From an uncultured Bacteroidales bacterium (GTDB lineage: Bacteria; Bacteroidota; Bacteroidia; Bacteroidales; WCHB1-69): a stretch of DNA of 36,370 nucleotides. The stretch lies in assembly GCA_905233745.1 (NCBI GenBank), contig CAJODA010000031.1, positions 1 to 36,370 on the forward strand, written 5' to 3'. This document shows, one piece after another, positions 9,060 through 18,916 of the stretch. Made by a program: the position numbers and the translations under genes. A model generated the notes under the pieces. The model did not search any database. It had not been told where the DNA came from and saw only the letters and a list, made by a program, of their open reading frames with translations. Every line of letters begins with the position of its first letter. Position 1 is the stretch's first letter.

Positions 9060-9067
9060 TATCTTTG
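9060..9067 (+). promoter_or_regulatory. -7 box upstream of hutU
   Basis: TATCTTTG fits the Bacteroidota -7 consensus TAnnTTTG and lies 68 nt before the hutU ATG. No matching -33 box is evident. Confidence 0.5.
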
Positions 9068-9135
9068 CCGTTTCATCAGATAAAATGATGTATTATCATT
9101 TTTTTAATATATAAAAGATTAAAAACAAGAGAGAT

Positions 9136-11133
<1,998 letters not shown>

Positions 11134-11146
11134 CATCATTGCATCC

Positions 11147-11176
11147 TGTAGAGACGCGCCATGGCACGTCTCTACA
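11147..11176. repeat. Palindrome TGTAGAGACG...CGTCTCTACA after hutU
   Basis: Two 14-bp arms with one mismatch (TGTAGAGACGCGCC and GGCACGTCTCTACA) flank a central AT. It starts 13 nt after the hutU stop, so it may act as a transcription end. It resembles GTAGAGACG/CGTCTCTAC palindromes I recall as dispersed intergenic repeats in several bacterial genomes. The predicted ATG of the next gene lies at its centre. Confidence 0.75.
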
Positions 11177-12096
11177 CCATTTTCAAAACATACCGTAATA
11201 TCGTGCGACACGTCAGACTGTTCATATTGATTTCCCTGTTGGTGGCGATCTGTGCCGGGTGCAAAAAGAAGCCCGAACCTATCGTTATCACACCTGACGT
11301 GAAGAAGAACCACCTGCAACGAAACCACATCTATGGAGAGGTGAAATACCTTTACACCACGACCTTCTATCTGGCTGGAGATTCCGTGATGGTAAGCGAC
11401 ACCGCCAATTTCGACAAGATTCTGGACGGACGCCAACCCGAAATCACCGCCATCCAGCAATACACCTCTGACGGCCTTCTGTTGAAGTTCTTGAAACTCA
11501 ACCAACAGAAAGACACTATCTTAAGACGCGAATACCACTATAACGACCTGGCACTTCCCACCCGTTGGGAGGAGTATGACTCCACCAGGCAGATGGTGAC
11601 TCACGGCAAATACCTCTACGATCGGAACAACTTCCTTTGCGGCGAACAGGTGTTCAGGGGCGACAGCATCGCTATCGCCTTTGCATACAAGACCGACGGC
11701 ATCGGCAACATCACCGGCAGCACCCAGTCCATAGGCGACTACACCCAACATACGGAGAACAAGTACAACGAAAACGGACAGGTCTGCAAGATTGTGGAGT
11801 ACGAACCGAACGGCCGCGTGTTCAAAACCGTCAAGATTGAGTACGACAACTATGGCGATGAAGTCAACCGCTGCGTCTATAAGAGCGGCAACCAACTCAT
11901 CGAATACACTTACAACCAATACAGCCAGGAAGGCAAACAGGTCAAGACCATCTATCAAGACAAAATGCACAATCTTAGGGAAACGCACTACTACTTCGGC
12001 CACGACCGATACAACAATTGGCAGACCGAGGCACTGGTGCGCGACAACAAGATATTATCAATTAGAAAACGTCAAATCATTTATTATCAAAATTAA
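11161..12096 (+). CDS. Putative lipoprotein with YD-like repeats
   Basis: Up to 311 residues. A hydrophobic stretch (LFILISLLVAICAGC) ends in a lipobox with Cys at about residue 34, so the product is probably a lipoprotein. The mature part repeats short Tyr-rich beta strands (YLYDRNNFLCGE, AFAYKTDGIGNITGS, NKYNENGQVCKIVEY, IEYDNYGDEVNRCVY, YTYNQYSQEGKQV), like the YD/RHS-type repeats of small Bacteroidales lipoproteins. Function unknown. The ATG at 11161 sits inside the preceding palindrome and makes a long N-region before the signal core; GTG at 11203 is an alternative start. The gene ends 1 nt before the DUF5606 gene, which suggests cotranscription. Confidence 0.7.
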   Translation: MARLYTIFKTYRNIVRHVRLFILISLLVAICAGCKKKPEPIVITPDVKKNHLQRNHIYGEVKYLYTTTFYLAGDSVMVSDTANFDKILDGRQPEITAIQQYTSDGLLLKFLKLNQQKDTILRREYHYNDLALPTRWEEYDSTRQMVTHGKYLYDRNNFLCGEQVFRGDSIAIAFAYKTDGIGNITGSTQSIGDYTQHTENKYNENGQVCKIVEYEPNGRVFKTVKIEYDNYGDEVNRCVYKSGNQLIEYTYNQYSQEGKQVKTIYQDKMHNLRETHYYFGHDRYNNWQTEALVRDNKILSIRKRQIIYYQN

Positions 12097-12097
12097 C

Positions 12098-12505
12098 ATG
12101 GATTTAAGCAACATTTTATCAATCACTGGAAAAGGCGGACTTTTCAAACTCGTATCCAGAACGCCTAACTGCTTTATTGTTGAATCACTTGAAGATGAGC
12201 ACCGCTTCCCCGCCTTTTCGCAGGACGGAGTAGCCACACTCGACAATATCGCCATTTTCACTGATGAGGACGAAGTCTCCCTTCAATCCGTTTTCCAATC
12301 CATTTTCAAGAAAGAGAACGGCGCCACCGTTACTATTCCCAAAGACAACAACGCCTTAAAGGCCTACTTTGCGGAGGTGCTTCCCAACTATGACCGCGAA
12401 CGTGTTTACGTATCCAACATCAAGAAAGTGCTTTCCTGGTACAACCTCCTCGTCAATAACAACCTGGTAGATCTGGAAGAAAAGAAAGAAGAAGGAAAAG
12501 AGTAG
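12098..12505 (+). CDS. DUF5606-type small protein
   Basis: 135-residue cytoplasmic protein beginning MDLSNILSITGKGGLFKLVS, a pattern I recognise as the Bacteroidota DUF5606 family (an SH3-like start with VESLEDEHRFPAFS, then a helical C-terminal half with LPNYDRERVYVSNIKKVLSWYNLL). Function unknown. The start at 12098 was chosen because the family homology begins there; the same frame is open upstream but overlaps the preceding gene. It ends in a charged EEKKEEGKE tail and lies 2 nt before the next gene. Confidence 0.85.
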   Translation: MDLSNILSITGKGGLFKLVSRTPNCFIVESLEDEHRFPAFSQDGVATLDNIAIFTDEDEVSLQSVFQSIFKKENGATVTIPKDNNALKAYFAEVLPNYDRERVYVSNIKKVLSWYNLLVNNNLVDLEEKKEEGKE

Positions 12506-12507
12506 TT

Positions 12508-13923
12508 ATGAAAGAAGACTACAATAGCGAACGTCACTGGGGACGAATCATCGTTCTGAGTATTATAGCGGCACTGCTTATCGGTGTGGGCATTTTTTTC
12601 TATTACAGTTTCTTCAAGCAAACCAAATCCGAGCTGATAGAGGCCATTCCCACTGACGCAGTTTTCTTATACGAAGTGAACGACAACACTTCTTTTACCG
12701 AAGACATGTCGCCCCTGCTCCCCTATTTCAACGAGTTGACGGCCATGGATGCCCTTCCGGCATTTGAGACCATGCATAACGCCTTGCCTGCCGGGAAGTA
12801 TGATATCACCATATCGGGGCATCCACAGGACAATGGCACCGTACTGCTATTCAACATGCATACGGACAAGGCATCGTTCAAGCATCTGCTTCGAGCGCTC
12901 AGCATCGACCCGGCCAACTGCGAGACATTCGAGCAGCAGAAGATTTATTCATACGGCACCAACTACAAAAATCTCTATTTCGTCTTCTTCAACCATATTC
13001 TATCGATTACGACCAGCAAGGACCTGCTGAAGAGATCTATTATCCAGCATCTGCATCCTAAGAACCTGCTGTCTGATGGTGATTTCAAACGGCTATATGA
13101 CCTCGCAGAGAAGAACAAGAAACAAAACTGGCTGTTTCTCAGCGCCACTTATCTGGATGGACTGGGCAATTATTTCAATGCCAAATCTGCAAACACTATC
13201 AAAAGCATTAAATCCTTGGCCAACTGGGGGGCATTCCAGATCAGAATGTCTGGTAACGATATATTCTTGTCAGGATACACTCCTGCAAATGACAAACTGT
13301 TGAAGCGTTTCTCAAACCTTTCTGCTGAAAAAACCATACCGGAGGACCTCCTACCCTACCATACCGTCTGGTACGAACATCTGGAGCTTGCCCAATATGA
13401 TGTATGTCATTTTGCCCTCCCTCAAGATTCAATTAGTACCTATTCGTACCTGCTGGCAAGATACGACACCCTCAGCAACTCCTATTCTCCTTTTGCCAAC
13501 ACGCAACACGCTGACGAAGTACGGGCCGCCTATCCCAACGGCATCTTCCCGGTCAACGACAGCATACTCCTACCTGAAGGCTCGACCTTTGACACCAACC
13601 ACTACAAGGCATTCATCCACAAGGGAAACGCCTATATCTTCGCCACATCTGAAAACGCCATCACTGCCTTCATGCAGGACCTGGCAACCACCGGGAACCT
13701 TGGCGAAAACCGTTTCTACAAGTTTGCCAAAGGCAACATCGCCTCTTCCAACCTGATAGAATTCACCCTGTACAACACCGACAAGAAAACACTGGCCCCA
13801 CTGCTTAACAATCAAGGTATGAGTTCCAGATTCGGTCAAGATTTGCGCATCTTTTCCTTGACACTCAGCAATATCACCGATGATTATGCGGTGGTGAACA
13901 TCTACCTCAACTTTATCAAATAA
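12508..13923 (+). CDS. Membrane-anchored DUF3352-like protein
   Basis: 471-residue protein with one N-terminal membrane anchor (IIVLSIIAALLIGVGIFFYYSFF, about 13-36) and a large extracytoplasmic domain. The opening of that domain (SELIEAIPTDAVFLYEVND) and the alternating strand pattern resemble DUF3352-type proteins, in which an AIP(x)DA(x)hh motif starts the fold; this is pattern recognition only. It is 2 nt after the DUF5606 gene and 30 nt before the CobW-type gene. Function unknown. Confidence 0.72.
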   Translation: MKEDYNSERHWGRIIVLSIIAALLIGVGIFFYYSFFKQTKSELIEAIPTDAVFLYEVNDNTSFTEDMSPLLPYFNELTAMDALPAFETMHNALPAGKYDITISGHPQDNGTVLLFNMHTDKASFKHLLRALSIDPANCETFEQQKIYSYGTNYKNLYFVFFNHILSITTSKDLLKRSIIQHLHPKNLLSDGDFKRLYDLAEKNKKQNWLFLSATYLDGLGNYFNAKSANTIKSIKSLANWGAFQIRMSGNDIFLSGYTPANDKLLKRFSNLSAEKTIPEDLLPYHTVWYEHLELAQYDVCHFALPQDSISTYSYLLARYDTLSNSYSPFANTQHADEVRAAYPNGIFPVNDSILLPEGSTFDTNHYKAFIHKGNAYIFATSENAITAFMQDLATTGNLGENRFYKFAKGNIASSNLIEFTLYNTDKKTLAPLLNNQGMSSRFGQDLRIFSLTLSNITDDYAVVNIYLNFIK

Positions 13924-13953
13924 CCTGCGGATTATCCCGCTATTCTCAAAAAC

Positions 13954-15177
13954 ATGAAAAAAGAAACCCCTGTTCTACTGCTCACCGGATATTTAGGCAG
14001 CGGTAAGACCACCTTAGTGAACCGAATACTCTCCAACCGCCGCGGCATCAAGTTTGCCGTCATCGTCAACGACCTCGGAGAAATCAACATTGACGCCGAC
14101 CTCATCCAAAAGGGCGGTGTGGTGAACCAGAACGACGACAGTCTGGTGGCCCTGCAAAACGGCTGTATCTGCTGCACACTCAAAATGAACCTCGTGGAGC
14201 AGTTGCGCGACCTCATCAACCTGCAGCTCTTCGACTACATTGTAATTGAGGCGAGCGGCATTTGCGAGCCGGAACCCATTGCTCAAACCATCACCACCAT
14301 GCCCAGAATGGGCGGCGACTTCACCCAAAACGGGATTCCGAAACTCGACTGCATTGTCACTGTGGTGGACGCCCTGCGCATGCAAAGCGAATTCGGCTGC
14401 GGCGACCGCCTGCTGAGAAAAGATATTGATGAGGATGATATTGAAAATCTGGTCATCCAACAGATTGAATTCTGCAACATCATACTCCTCAACAAAGCTT
14501 CTGAGGTTACACCTGACGAATTGGGCCGTGTTCGCGGCATCATACGGGCCATCCAACCCAAGGCCACCATCATTGAATGCGACTACGGCGACGTTGAACT
14601 GGACAAGATTTTGAACACCGACATGTTTGACTACGAACAAGTGGCCACCTCTGCCGCCTGGATACGGGGAGTGGAGGGGATTCATGATGAGGTGCATGGG
14701 GAACATGAGGAACACGAAGGACACGAAGGACACGAAGGGCACGAAGAGCACGAAGAGCACGAAGAGCACCATCATCATCACCACCATCATGATGACGAAG
14801 GCGAGGCGGAGGAGTACGGCATAAGCACGTTTGTGTATTACCGCCGGGCGCCATTCGTCTTGGGCAAGTTCGACGAGTTCGTCTCCACCCTACCGAAAAG
14901 CATCATCCGTGCAAAAGGCATCTGCTATTTCAAGAGCGAGTATGATGCCTGCTACCTGTTTGAGCAAGCCGGCAAGCAACTGTTACTGCGCGATGTGGGC
15001 CTCTGGTTCGCCACCATGCCGCCGGATGAGCTGGCAGAAATGATGGAGAAGGAGCCCGGACTGCGCCGCGACTGGGACGAGCGCTACGGCGACCGCATGC
15101 AGAAGATTGTCTTCATCGGGCAGAAAATGGACCGCGAAGCCATAACGGCTGCATTAGACGCGTGCCTTACGGAGTAA
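13954..15177 (+). CDS. CobW/COG0523 G3E GTPase, probable metal chaperone
   Basis: 407-residue cytoplasmic GTPase. Walker A GYLGSGKT is at residues 12-19; the COG0523 metal motif CxCC (GCICC) is at 71-74; ENLVIQQIEFCNIILLNKAS holds the NKxS-like guanine-specificity motif; a CobW_C domain occupies about 285-400. Between the domains a linker at about 250-280 is built from HEEHEGHEGH-type repeats followed by eight consecutive His, a likely metal-binding loop encoded by 9-bp tandem repeats. The family includes zinc-, cobalt- and nitrile-hydratase-related chaperones; the metal and client cannot be told here. Confidence 0.88.
   Translation: MKKETPVLLLTGYLGSGKTTLVNRILSNRRGIKFAVIVNDLGEINIDADLIQKGGVVNQNDDSLVALQNGCICCTLKMNLVEQLRDLINLQLFDYIVIEASGICEPEPIAQTITTMPRMGGDFTQNGIPKLDCIVTVVDALRMQSEFGCGDRLLRKDIDEDDIENLVIQQIEFCNIILLNKASEVTPDELGRVRGIIRAIQPKATIIECDYGDVELDKILNTDMFDYEQVATSAAWIRGVEGIHDEVHGEHEEHEGHEGHEGHEEHEEHEEHHHHHHHHDDEGEAEEYGISTFVYYRRAPFVLGKFDEFVSTLPKSIIRAKGICYFKSEYDACYLFEQAGKQLLLRDVGLWFATMPPDELAEMMEKEPGLRRDWDERYGDRMQKIVFIGQKMDREAITAALDACLTE
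14701..14789 (+). repeat. 9-bp tandem repeats encoding a His-rich linker
   Basis: About eight copies of GARCACGAA-type units (Glu/Gly-His-Glu codons) followed by CAC/CAT codons, lying in frame inside the CobW-type gene. Copy-number change by slippage would keep the frame and alter only the number of His residues. Confidence 0.85.
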
Positions 15178-15182
15178 TCCAA

Positions 15183-15218
15183 AATTCAAAGTTCAAAGTA
15201 TGTTTTGAATTTTGAACT
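15183..15218. terminator. Possible hairpin between the CobW-type gene and ettA
   Basis: AATTCAAAGTTCAAA (15183-15197) can pair with TTTGAATTTTGAACT (15204-15218), 15 positions with one mismatch and one G-U pair. It is AT-rich with no clear U-run, so it may be a weak terminator or a chance structure. Confidence 0.35.
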
Positions 15219-15264
15219 TCACCTCATTCACCCCATTTACCAACTTTACCAAATTCACCCTCTT

Positions 15265-16944
15265 ATGGCAGACGACAAGAAAATCATCTTTTCCATGGTG
15301 AACGTCAGCAAGACGTACCCACCGCAAAAGCAAGTATTGAAAAACATCTACCTTTCGTTCTTCTATGGCGCCAAGATAGGCGTTTTAGGTTTGAACGGTG
15401 CGGGAAAATCTTCCTTGTTGAAGATTATCGCCGGTGAGGACAAGTCCTACCAGGGCGAGGTTGTCTTCTCGCCAGGCTACTCAGTAGGCTATCTGCCGCA
15501 AGACCCGCAACTCGACGACAACCTGACCGTCAAGGAGGTCGTGATGCAAGGTGTGCAGAAGATTGTGGATGTGTTGAAGGAGTATGAAGAGGTGAACATG
15601 AAGTTTGCCGAGCCTATGAGCGACGATGAGATGAACAAGCTCATTGAACGCCAGGGCGAGCTCACGGAGTTGATTGACCAGTATGACGCTTGGGAGCTGG
15701 ACTCCAAGCTGGAGCGCGCGATGGACGCTTTGCGCTGTCCCGATGGCGACACCCCCGTGAAGAACCTCTCCGGAGGCGAGCGCCGCCGTGTGGCTCTTTG
15801 CCGTCTGTTGCTCACCGAGCCCGACATCCTGCTCCTCGACGAGCCCACCAACCATCTGGATGCGGAGTCTGTGGGATGGCTGGAAGCCCACCTTCAGCAA
15901 TACAAGGGCACGGTTATCGCCGTGACGCACGACCGCTACTTCCTGGACCATGTGGCCGGCTGGATTTTGGAACTGGACCGCGGCGAGGGCATCCCCTGGC
16001 AAGGAAACTACTCCTCCTGGCTGGAGCAGAAGTCCAACCGTTTGGCCATGGAGCAGAAGCAGGAGAGCAAGCGCATGAAAACGCTGGAGCGCGAGCTGGA
16101 GTGGGTGCGCATGGCCCCGAAAGCGCGCCACGCCAAGTCCAAGGCCCGTTTGAACGCCTACGACAAGCTGCTTAACGAGGATGTGAAGGAGAAGGAGGAG
16201 ACCTTGCAGATCTTCATCCCCAACGGTCCGCGCTTGGGTAATAACGTTATTGAAGCCCGCAACGTGCGCAAGGCCTTCGGCGACAAGCTGCTGTTTGACG
16301 ACCTCAACTTCAACCTGCCACCCAACGGCATTGTGGGGGTCATCGGACCTAACGGTGCGGGTAAGACTACCCTATTCCGCCTCATCATGGGATTGGAACA
16401 GCCCGACAGCGGCGACTTCAAAGTCGGCGAGACGGTGAAAGTGGGCTATGTGGATCAGCAACATACGGTCATTGACCCGGAGAAGAGCGTCTGGGAAGTG
16501 CTTTCGGAGGGCAACGAGCAGATCATGATGGGCGGTCGGCTCATCAACTCGCGCGCCTACCTGTCGCGTTTCAACTTCAGCGGCACGGAGCAAAACAAGA
16601 AGGCCGGCGTGTTGTCCGGCGGTGAGCGCAACCGTCTGCACTTGGCATTGACCTTGAAATCGGAGGCCAACGTGCTGCTCCTGGACGAGCCGACCAACGA
16701 CATCGACGTGAACACGCTGCGCGCGTTGGAGGAGGGTCTGGAGAACTTCGCGGGCTGCGCGGTGGTCATCTCCCACGACCGCTGGTTTTTGGACCGCATC
16801 TGCACGCACATCCTCGCCTTCGAGGGTGACTCGCAAGTCTATTTCTTCGAGGGTAGCTACACCGAATATGAGGAGAACAAGAAGATGCGCCTCGGCAATG
16901 TCACCCCGAAACGGATCAGGTACAAGAAGATCACGGTGATATAA
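15265..16944 (+). CDS. ettA: ABC-F translation factor EttA
   Basis: Energy-dependent translational throttle, an ABC-F ATPase that acts at the ribosomal E site. The start at 15265 (MADDKKIIFSMVNVSKTYPP) gives 559 residues, the EttA length; upstream in-frame codons add a low-complexity leader. Two ABC domains are seen: Walker A GLNGAGKS (42-49) with signature LSGGERRRVALCRLL and DEPTNHLD, then GPNGAGKT (about 359) with LSGGERNRLHLALTL and DEPTNDID. The linker between them (LEQKSNRLAMEQKQESKRMK...MAPKARHAKSKARL) is the P-site tRNA interaction motif, and the C-terminus has the EttA-like NVTPKRIRYKK ending. No antibiotic-resistance ABC-F features are seen. Confidence 0.93.
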   Translation: MADDKKIIFSMVNVSKTYPPQKQVLKNIYLSFFYGAKIGVLGLNGAGKSSLLKIIAGEDKSYQGEVVFSPGYSVGYLPQDPQLDDNLTVKEVVMQGVQKIVDVLKEYEEVNMKFAEPMSDDEMNKLIERQGELTELIDQYDAWELDSKLERAMDALRCPDGDTPVKNLSGGERRRVALCRLLLTEPDILLLDEPTNHLDAESVGWLEAHLQQYKGTVIAVTHDRYFLDHVAGWILELDRGEGIPWQGNYSSWLEQKSNRLAMEQKQESKRMKTLERELEWVRMAPKARHAKSKARLNAYDKLLNEDVKEKEETLQIFIPNGPRLGNNVIEARNVRKAFGDKLLFDDLNFNLPPNGIVGVIGPNGAGKTTLFRLIMGLEQPDSGDFKVGETVKVGYVDQQHTVIDPEKSVWEVLSEGNEQIMMGGRLINSRAYLSRFNFSGTEQNKKAGVLSGGERNRLHLALTLKSEANVLLLDEPTNDIDVNTLRALEEGLENFAGCAVVISHDRWFLDRICTHILAFEGDSQVYFFEGSYTEYEENKKMRLGNVTPKRIRYKKITVI

Positions 16945-17034
16945 ATGAGAAAAAAAATTAAGATTCTGCGCAACTATAACGCATACAAAGAAGCCCTCCA
17001 TTTACGCAACAAACAGTTTGACAAGGTATTGTAG
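16945..17034 (+). other. 29-codon micro-ORF overlapping repeat A
   Basis: Directly after the ettA stop, ATG-TAG encodes MRKKIKILRNYNAYKEALHL plus nine more residues. The second half is the translated repeat A (16969-17023), which recurs in the same frame at 20519 without a start codon. It may be a gene remnant rather than an expressed peptide. Confidence 0.3.
16969..17023 (+). repeat. Repeat A, copy 1
   Basis: 55 bp, matching 50 of 55 positions of copy 2 (20519-20573). It begins with the core CGCAA(A/C)TATAACGCA, which is shared in part with repeat B. It lies between ettA and the 3' end of hipA. Confidence 0.85.
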
Positions 17035-17054
17035 TGTCGCACTGCATTACGATT

Positions 17055-18329
17055 CTACAGCAGCATATCCCCTCTAATCCTATCCACCATCGTTTGCGAA
17101 ACGCCACACCCTCTCGCCATCTGCGGCCACTGGGAAACGGCTTCGCACACTTCATCGATAACAGATTTGGCATCCTTGATATTGTTTTGACGAGCAAAGA
17201 CAAGCAAATCATCGCGATTGATGTCATCAAATTTGCCGTTGACAGACATCTGGTGCGTGGCAGTCCATCCGCCATTAGGATTGTAGGCATAGCCCATATC
17301 GTATGCAGGTGAGAGCCGCCATCGACCATCTTCATCCATCAGGAAAGAGATGTTCTTAGTATGGTCGTCCTGATTGCGAACCACCACATTAAACACCATC
17401 CGACGGAACATCTCCGTTGCATCGGAATATGGCAGTCTCAATGCCCGCATCACGCCAAAGGCCTGTTCGTAGGAATATACACGATGGATTCGGTAGTCGT
17501 AGTGGGCCATGCCGCAGAGAGTCTGCATGTGGATTTTTTTGCCGTTCTTTCGGTCAAAACGTTTGGTGAGAAAATGTGCACGTCCATTCTCCTCAATCAA
17601 TGAACATTCCGACATGTTAATCCTACACTCTTTGGCTAGTTCGTAAAAGGAGTATTCCAGTCGGCCATAATTGCCCGTTTCCCTAAATCCAGCGGTCGCT
17701 GACACACCGTCCAACTTAATGAGGTAATAGTCGAATCCTTGCGGAGCTTCCACTTGTCCGGAGCGAACCTCACCAGTGACCTTGTCATAGGCAATGATAG
17801 CTTTAGCGCGCTGTCCACCGGCAGATGTTCCAAGCCGTAGAATTTCAGCGATGGCTGATTTCTTGTCGTCGTTCAAATTTACGCCAAAAGACGATTTCTC
17901 AGCCAACGCATCGCTTGCCACACTAACCAGCGAGTCTATCTCAAACCTGGCGTGAGGGTCGTATGGCATATCCATTGCTGGCTCAAATTCCAAAGCGCCC
18001 ATACACCGTTTGCCGAGGAAGCAAAGCGTCTCGATGGGATTGCTGCTTGTGCGACCCGTAAGTGCCAGCCAGCGGTCGAAGAGGGCGCGTCCGTATGTAT
18101 CTGGGAGTGAATCGGCTAACATGCCCGGAAGGCCTTTAAAAGTTTCTCTGTCCAGGTTGGCGAAAGAATAGACGCGACCTTCGCGGACAGGCATCATTAG
18201 CGGCGAGGGTTCCAGTCCGCGTCCCACAAAACGGCTGTCGTACTCAAAGCGGACGACATCATACTGGTCATCCCATCTGAATGTCCCCACAGGAAGACCA
18301 AACATGCTCACTTTAGCCACATCTACCAT
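17055..18329 (-). CDS. hipA: HipA-type serine/threonine kinase toxin
   Basis: 424-residue kinase toxin of a type II HipBA module; the E. coli family member phosphorylates glutamyl-tRNA synthetase and induces persistence. Seen: an N-terminal HipA domain (about 8-110, MPVREGRVYSF, LPGMLADSLPDTYG); a glycine-rich loop LGTSAGGQRAKAII (about 192-205) with the GGxRxK pattern; a catalytic NVVVRNQDDHTKNISFL (about 335-350, N-D-H-KN) and LSPAYDM as the metal-binding Asp. All key residues look intact, so the kinase is probably active. Its start overlaps the 3' end of hipB by 7 nt, which implies translational coupling. Confidence 0.92.
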   Translation of the reverse strand: MVDVAKVSMFGLPVGTFRWDDQYDVVRFEYDSRFVGRGLEPSPLMMPVREGRVYSFANLDRETFKGLPGMLADSLPDTYGRALFDRWLALTGRTSSNPIETLCFLGKRCMGALEFEPAMDMPYDPHARFEIDSLVSVASDALAEKSSFGVNLNDDKKSAIAEILRLGTSAGGQRAKAIIAYDKVTGEVRSGQVEAPQGFDYYLIKLDGVSATAGFRETGNYGRLEYSFYELAKECRINMSECSLIEENGRAHFLTKRFDRKNGKKIHMQTLCGMAHYDYRIHRVYSYEQAFGVMRALRLPYSDATEMFRRMVFNVVVRNQDDHTKNISFLMDEDGRWRLSPAYDMGYAYNPNGGWTATHQMSVNGKFDDINRDDLLVFARQNNIKDAKSVIDEVCEAVSQWPQMARGCGVSQTMVDRIRGDMLL

Positions 18330-18670
18330 GACGGTTCCTCCTTTTCAATTTTGCGAAGTACACTTGCCGCCCGTTTTCTGATCTTAGTTTTTGAAGCGTG
18401 TACCATTTCATAATATTCGTTCGGGCTCAGTTGCGGTTCGTCCACTAAAGATTGTAGCGCATCAAGCAGTTCCAATATTCGCAACACCCTCAACAGCGTG
18501 TCGAACGAGCCGATTTCGCCCTTTTCAATTTTTTTTACAGAAGATAGGGAGACCCCAGCCTCCTCGGCGAGGCGCTGCTGCGTGATATTCTGTTTCAGCC
18601 TTGTTTGTTTCAACCGTTCACCGATCCTGAATTGGATCACCGCGTCGGAGATCATATATATATTATCCAT
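18323..18670 (-). CDS. hipB: HipB-type XRE antitoxin
   Basis: 115-residue DNA-binding antitoxin. A helix-turn-helix of the XRE type spans about residues 15-70 (IGERLKQTRLKQNITQQRLA, EAGVSLSSVKKIEKGE), followed by a basic C-terminal tail (KTKIRKRAASVLRKIEKEE) rather than the short beta tail of E. coli HipB. It should bind its kinase partner and repress the promoter just upstream, where a 14-bp palindrome overlaps the -33 region. ATG 18670 is used; ATG at codon 6 is possible. Confidence 0.9.
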   Translation of the reverse strand: MDNIYMISDAVIQFRIGERLKQTRLKQNITQQRLAEEAGVSLSSVKKIEKGEIGSFDTLLRVLRILELLDALQSLVDEPQLSPNEYYEMVHASKTKIRKRAASVLRKIEKEEPSW

Positions 18671-18698
18671 AACAGCTTAATATTAAACTTTAACGCGG

Positions 18699-18729
18699 CA
18701 AATATACAAATTATAGTTGAAATTTCAAC
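18699..18729 (-). promoter_or_regulatory. hipBA promoter with palindromic operator candidate
   Basis: On the minus strand, GTTG (18726-18729) and TATATTTG (18699-18706) are spaced 19 nt apart, fitting the Bacteroidota -33/-7 layout. The perfect palindrome GTTGAAATTTCAAC (18716-18729) overlaps the -33 element and is a plausible HipB binding site. It lies 29 nt upstream of the hipB ATG. Confidence 0.65.
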
Positions 18730-18753
18730 CATTGTAGAAATTTTATGAAATTT

Positions 18754-18787
18754 GGCGCAAACATAACGCACCGCCAGGCGATGGTGG
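18754..18787 (+). repeat. Repeat B, copy 1
   Basis: 34 bp, matching 31 of 34 positions of copy 2 (21896-21929). Contains GCAAACATAACGCA followed by CCGCCAGGCGAT. It opens a GC-rich stretch (about 18768-18912) between hipB and the first ATPase gene, in which CACCGC...GGTGGT can pair with ACCACC...GCGGTG (18769-18788 with 18841-18856). No gene is evident in that stretch. Confidence 0.8.
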
Positions 18788-18916
18788 TTTCCTGGTCTCA
18801 CGCGCCGCGAGTGGCTTCATGGATGCATCACGGCCCCCATACCACCTGCCGCGGTGCGGGAGTCTCTTGCTCAGGGGCACTCATTTCGCCACCGCGGGAC
18901 CATGTCGGGTGGAATC

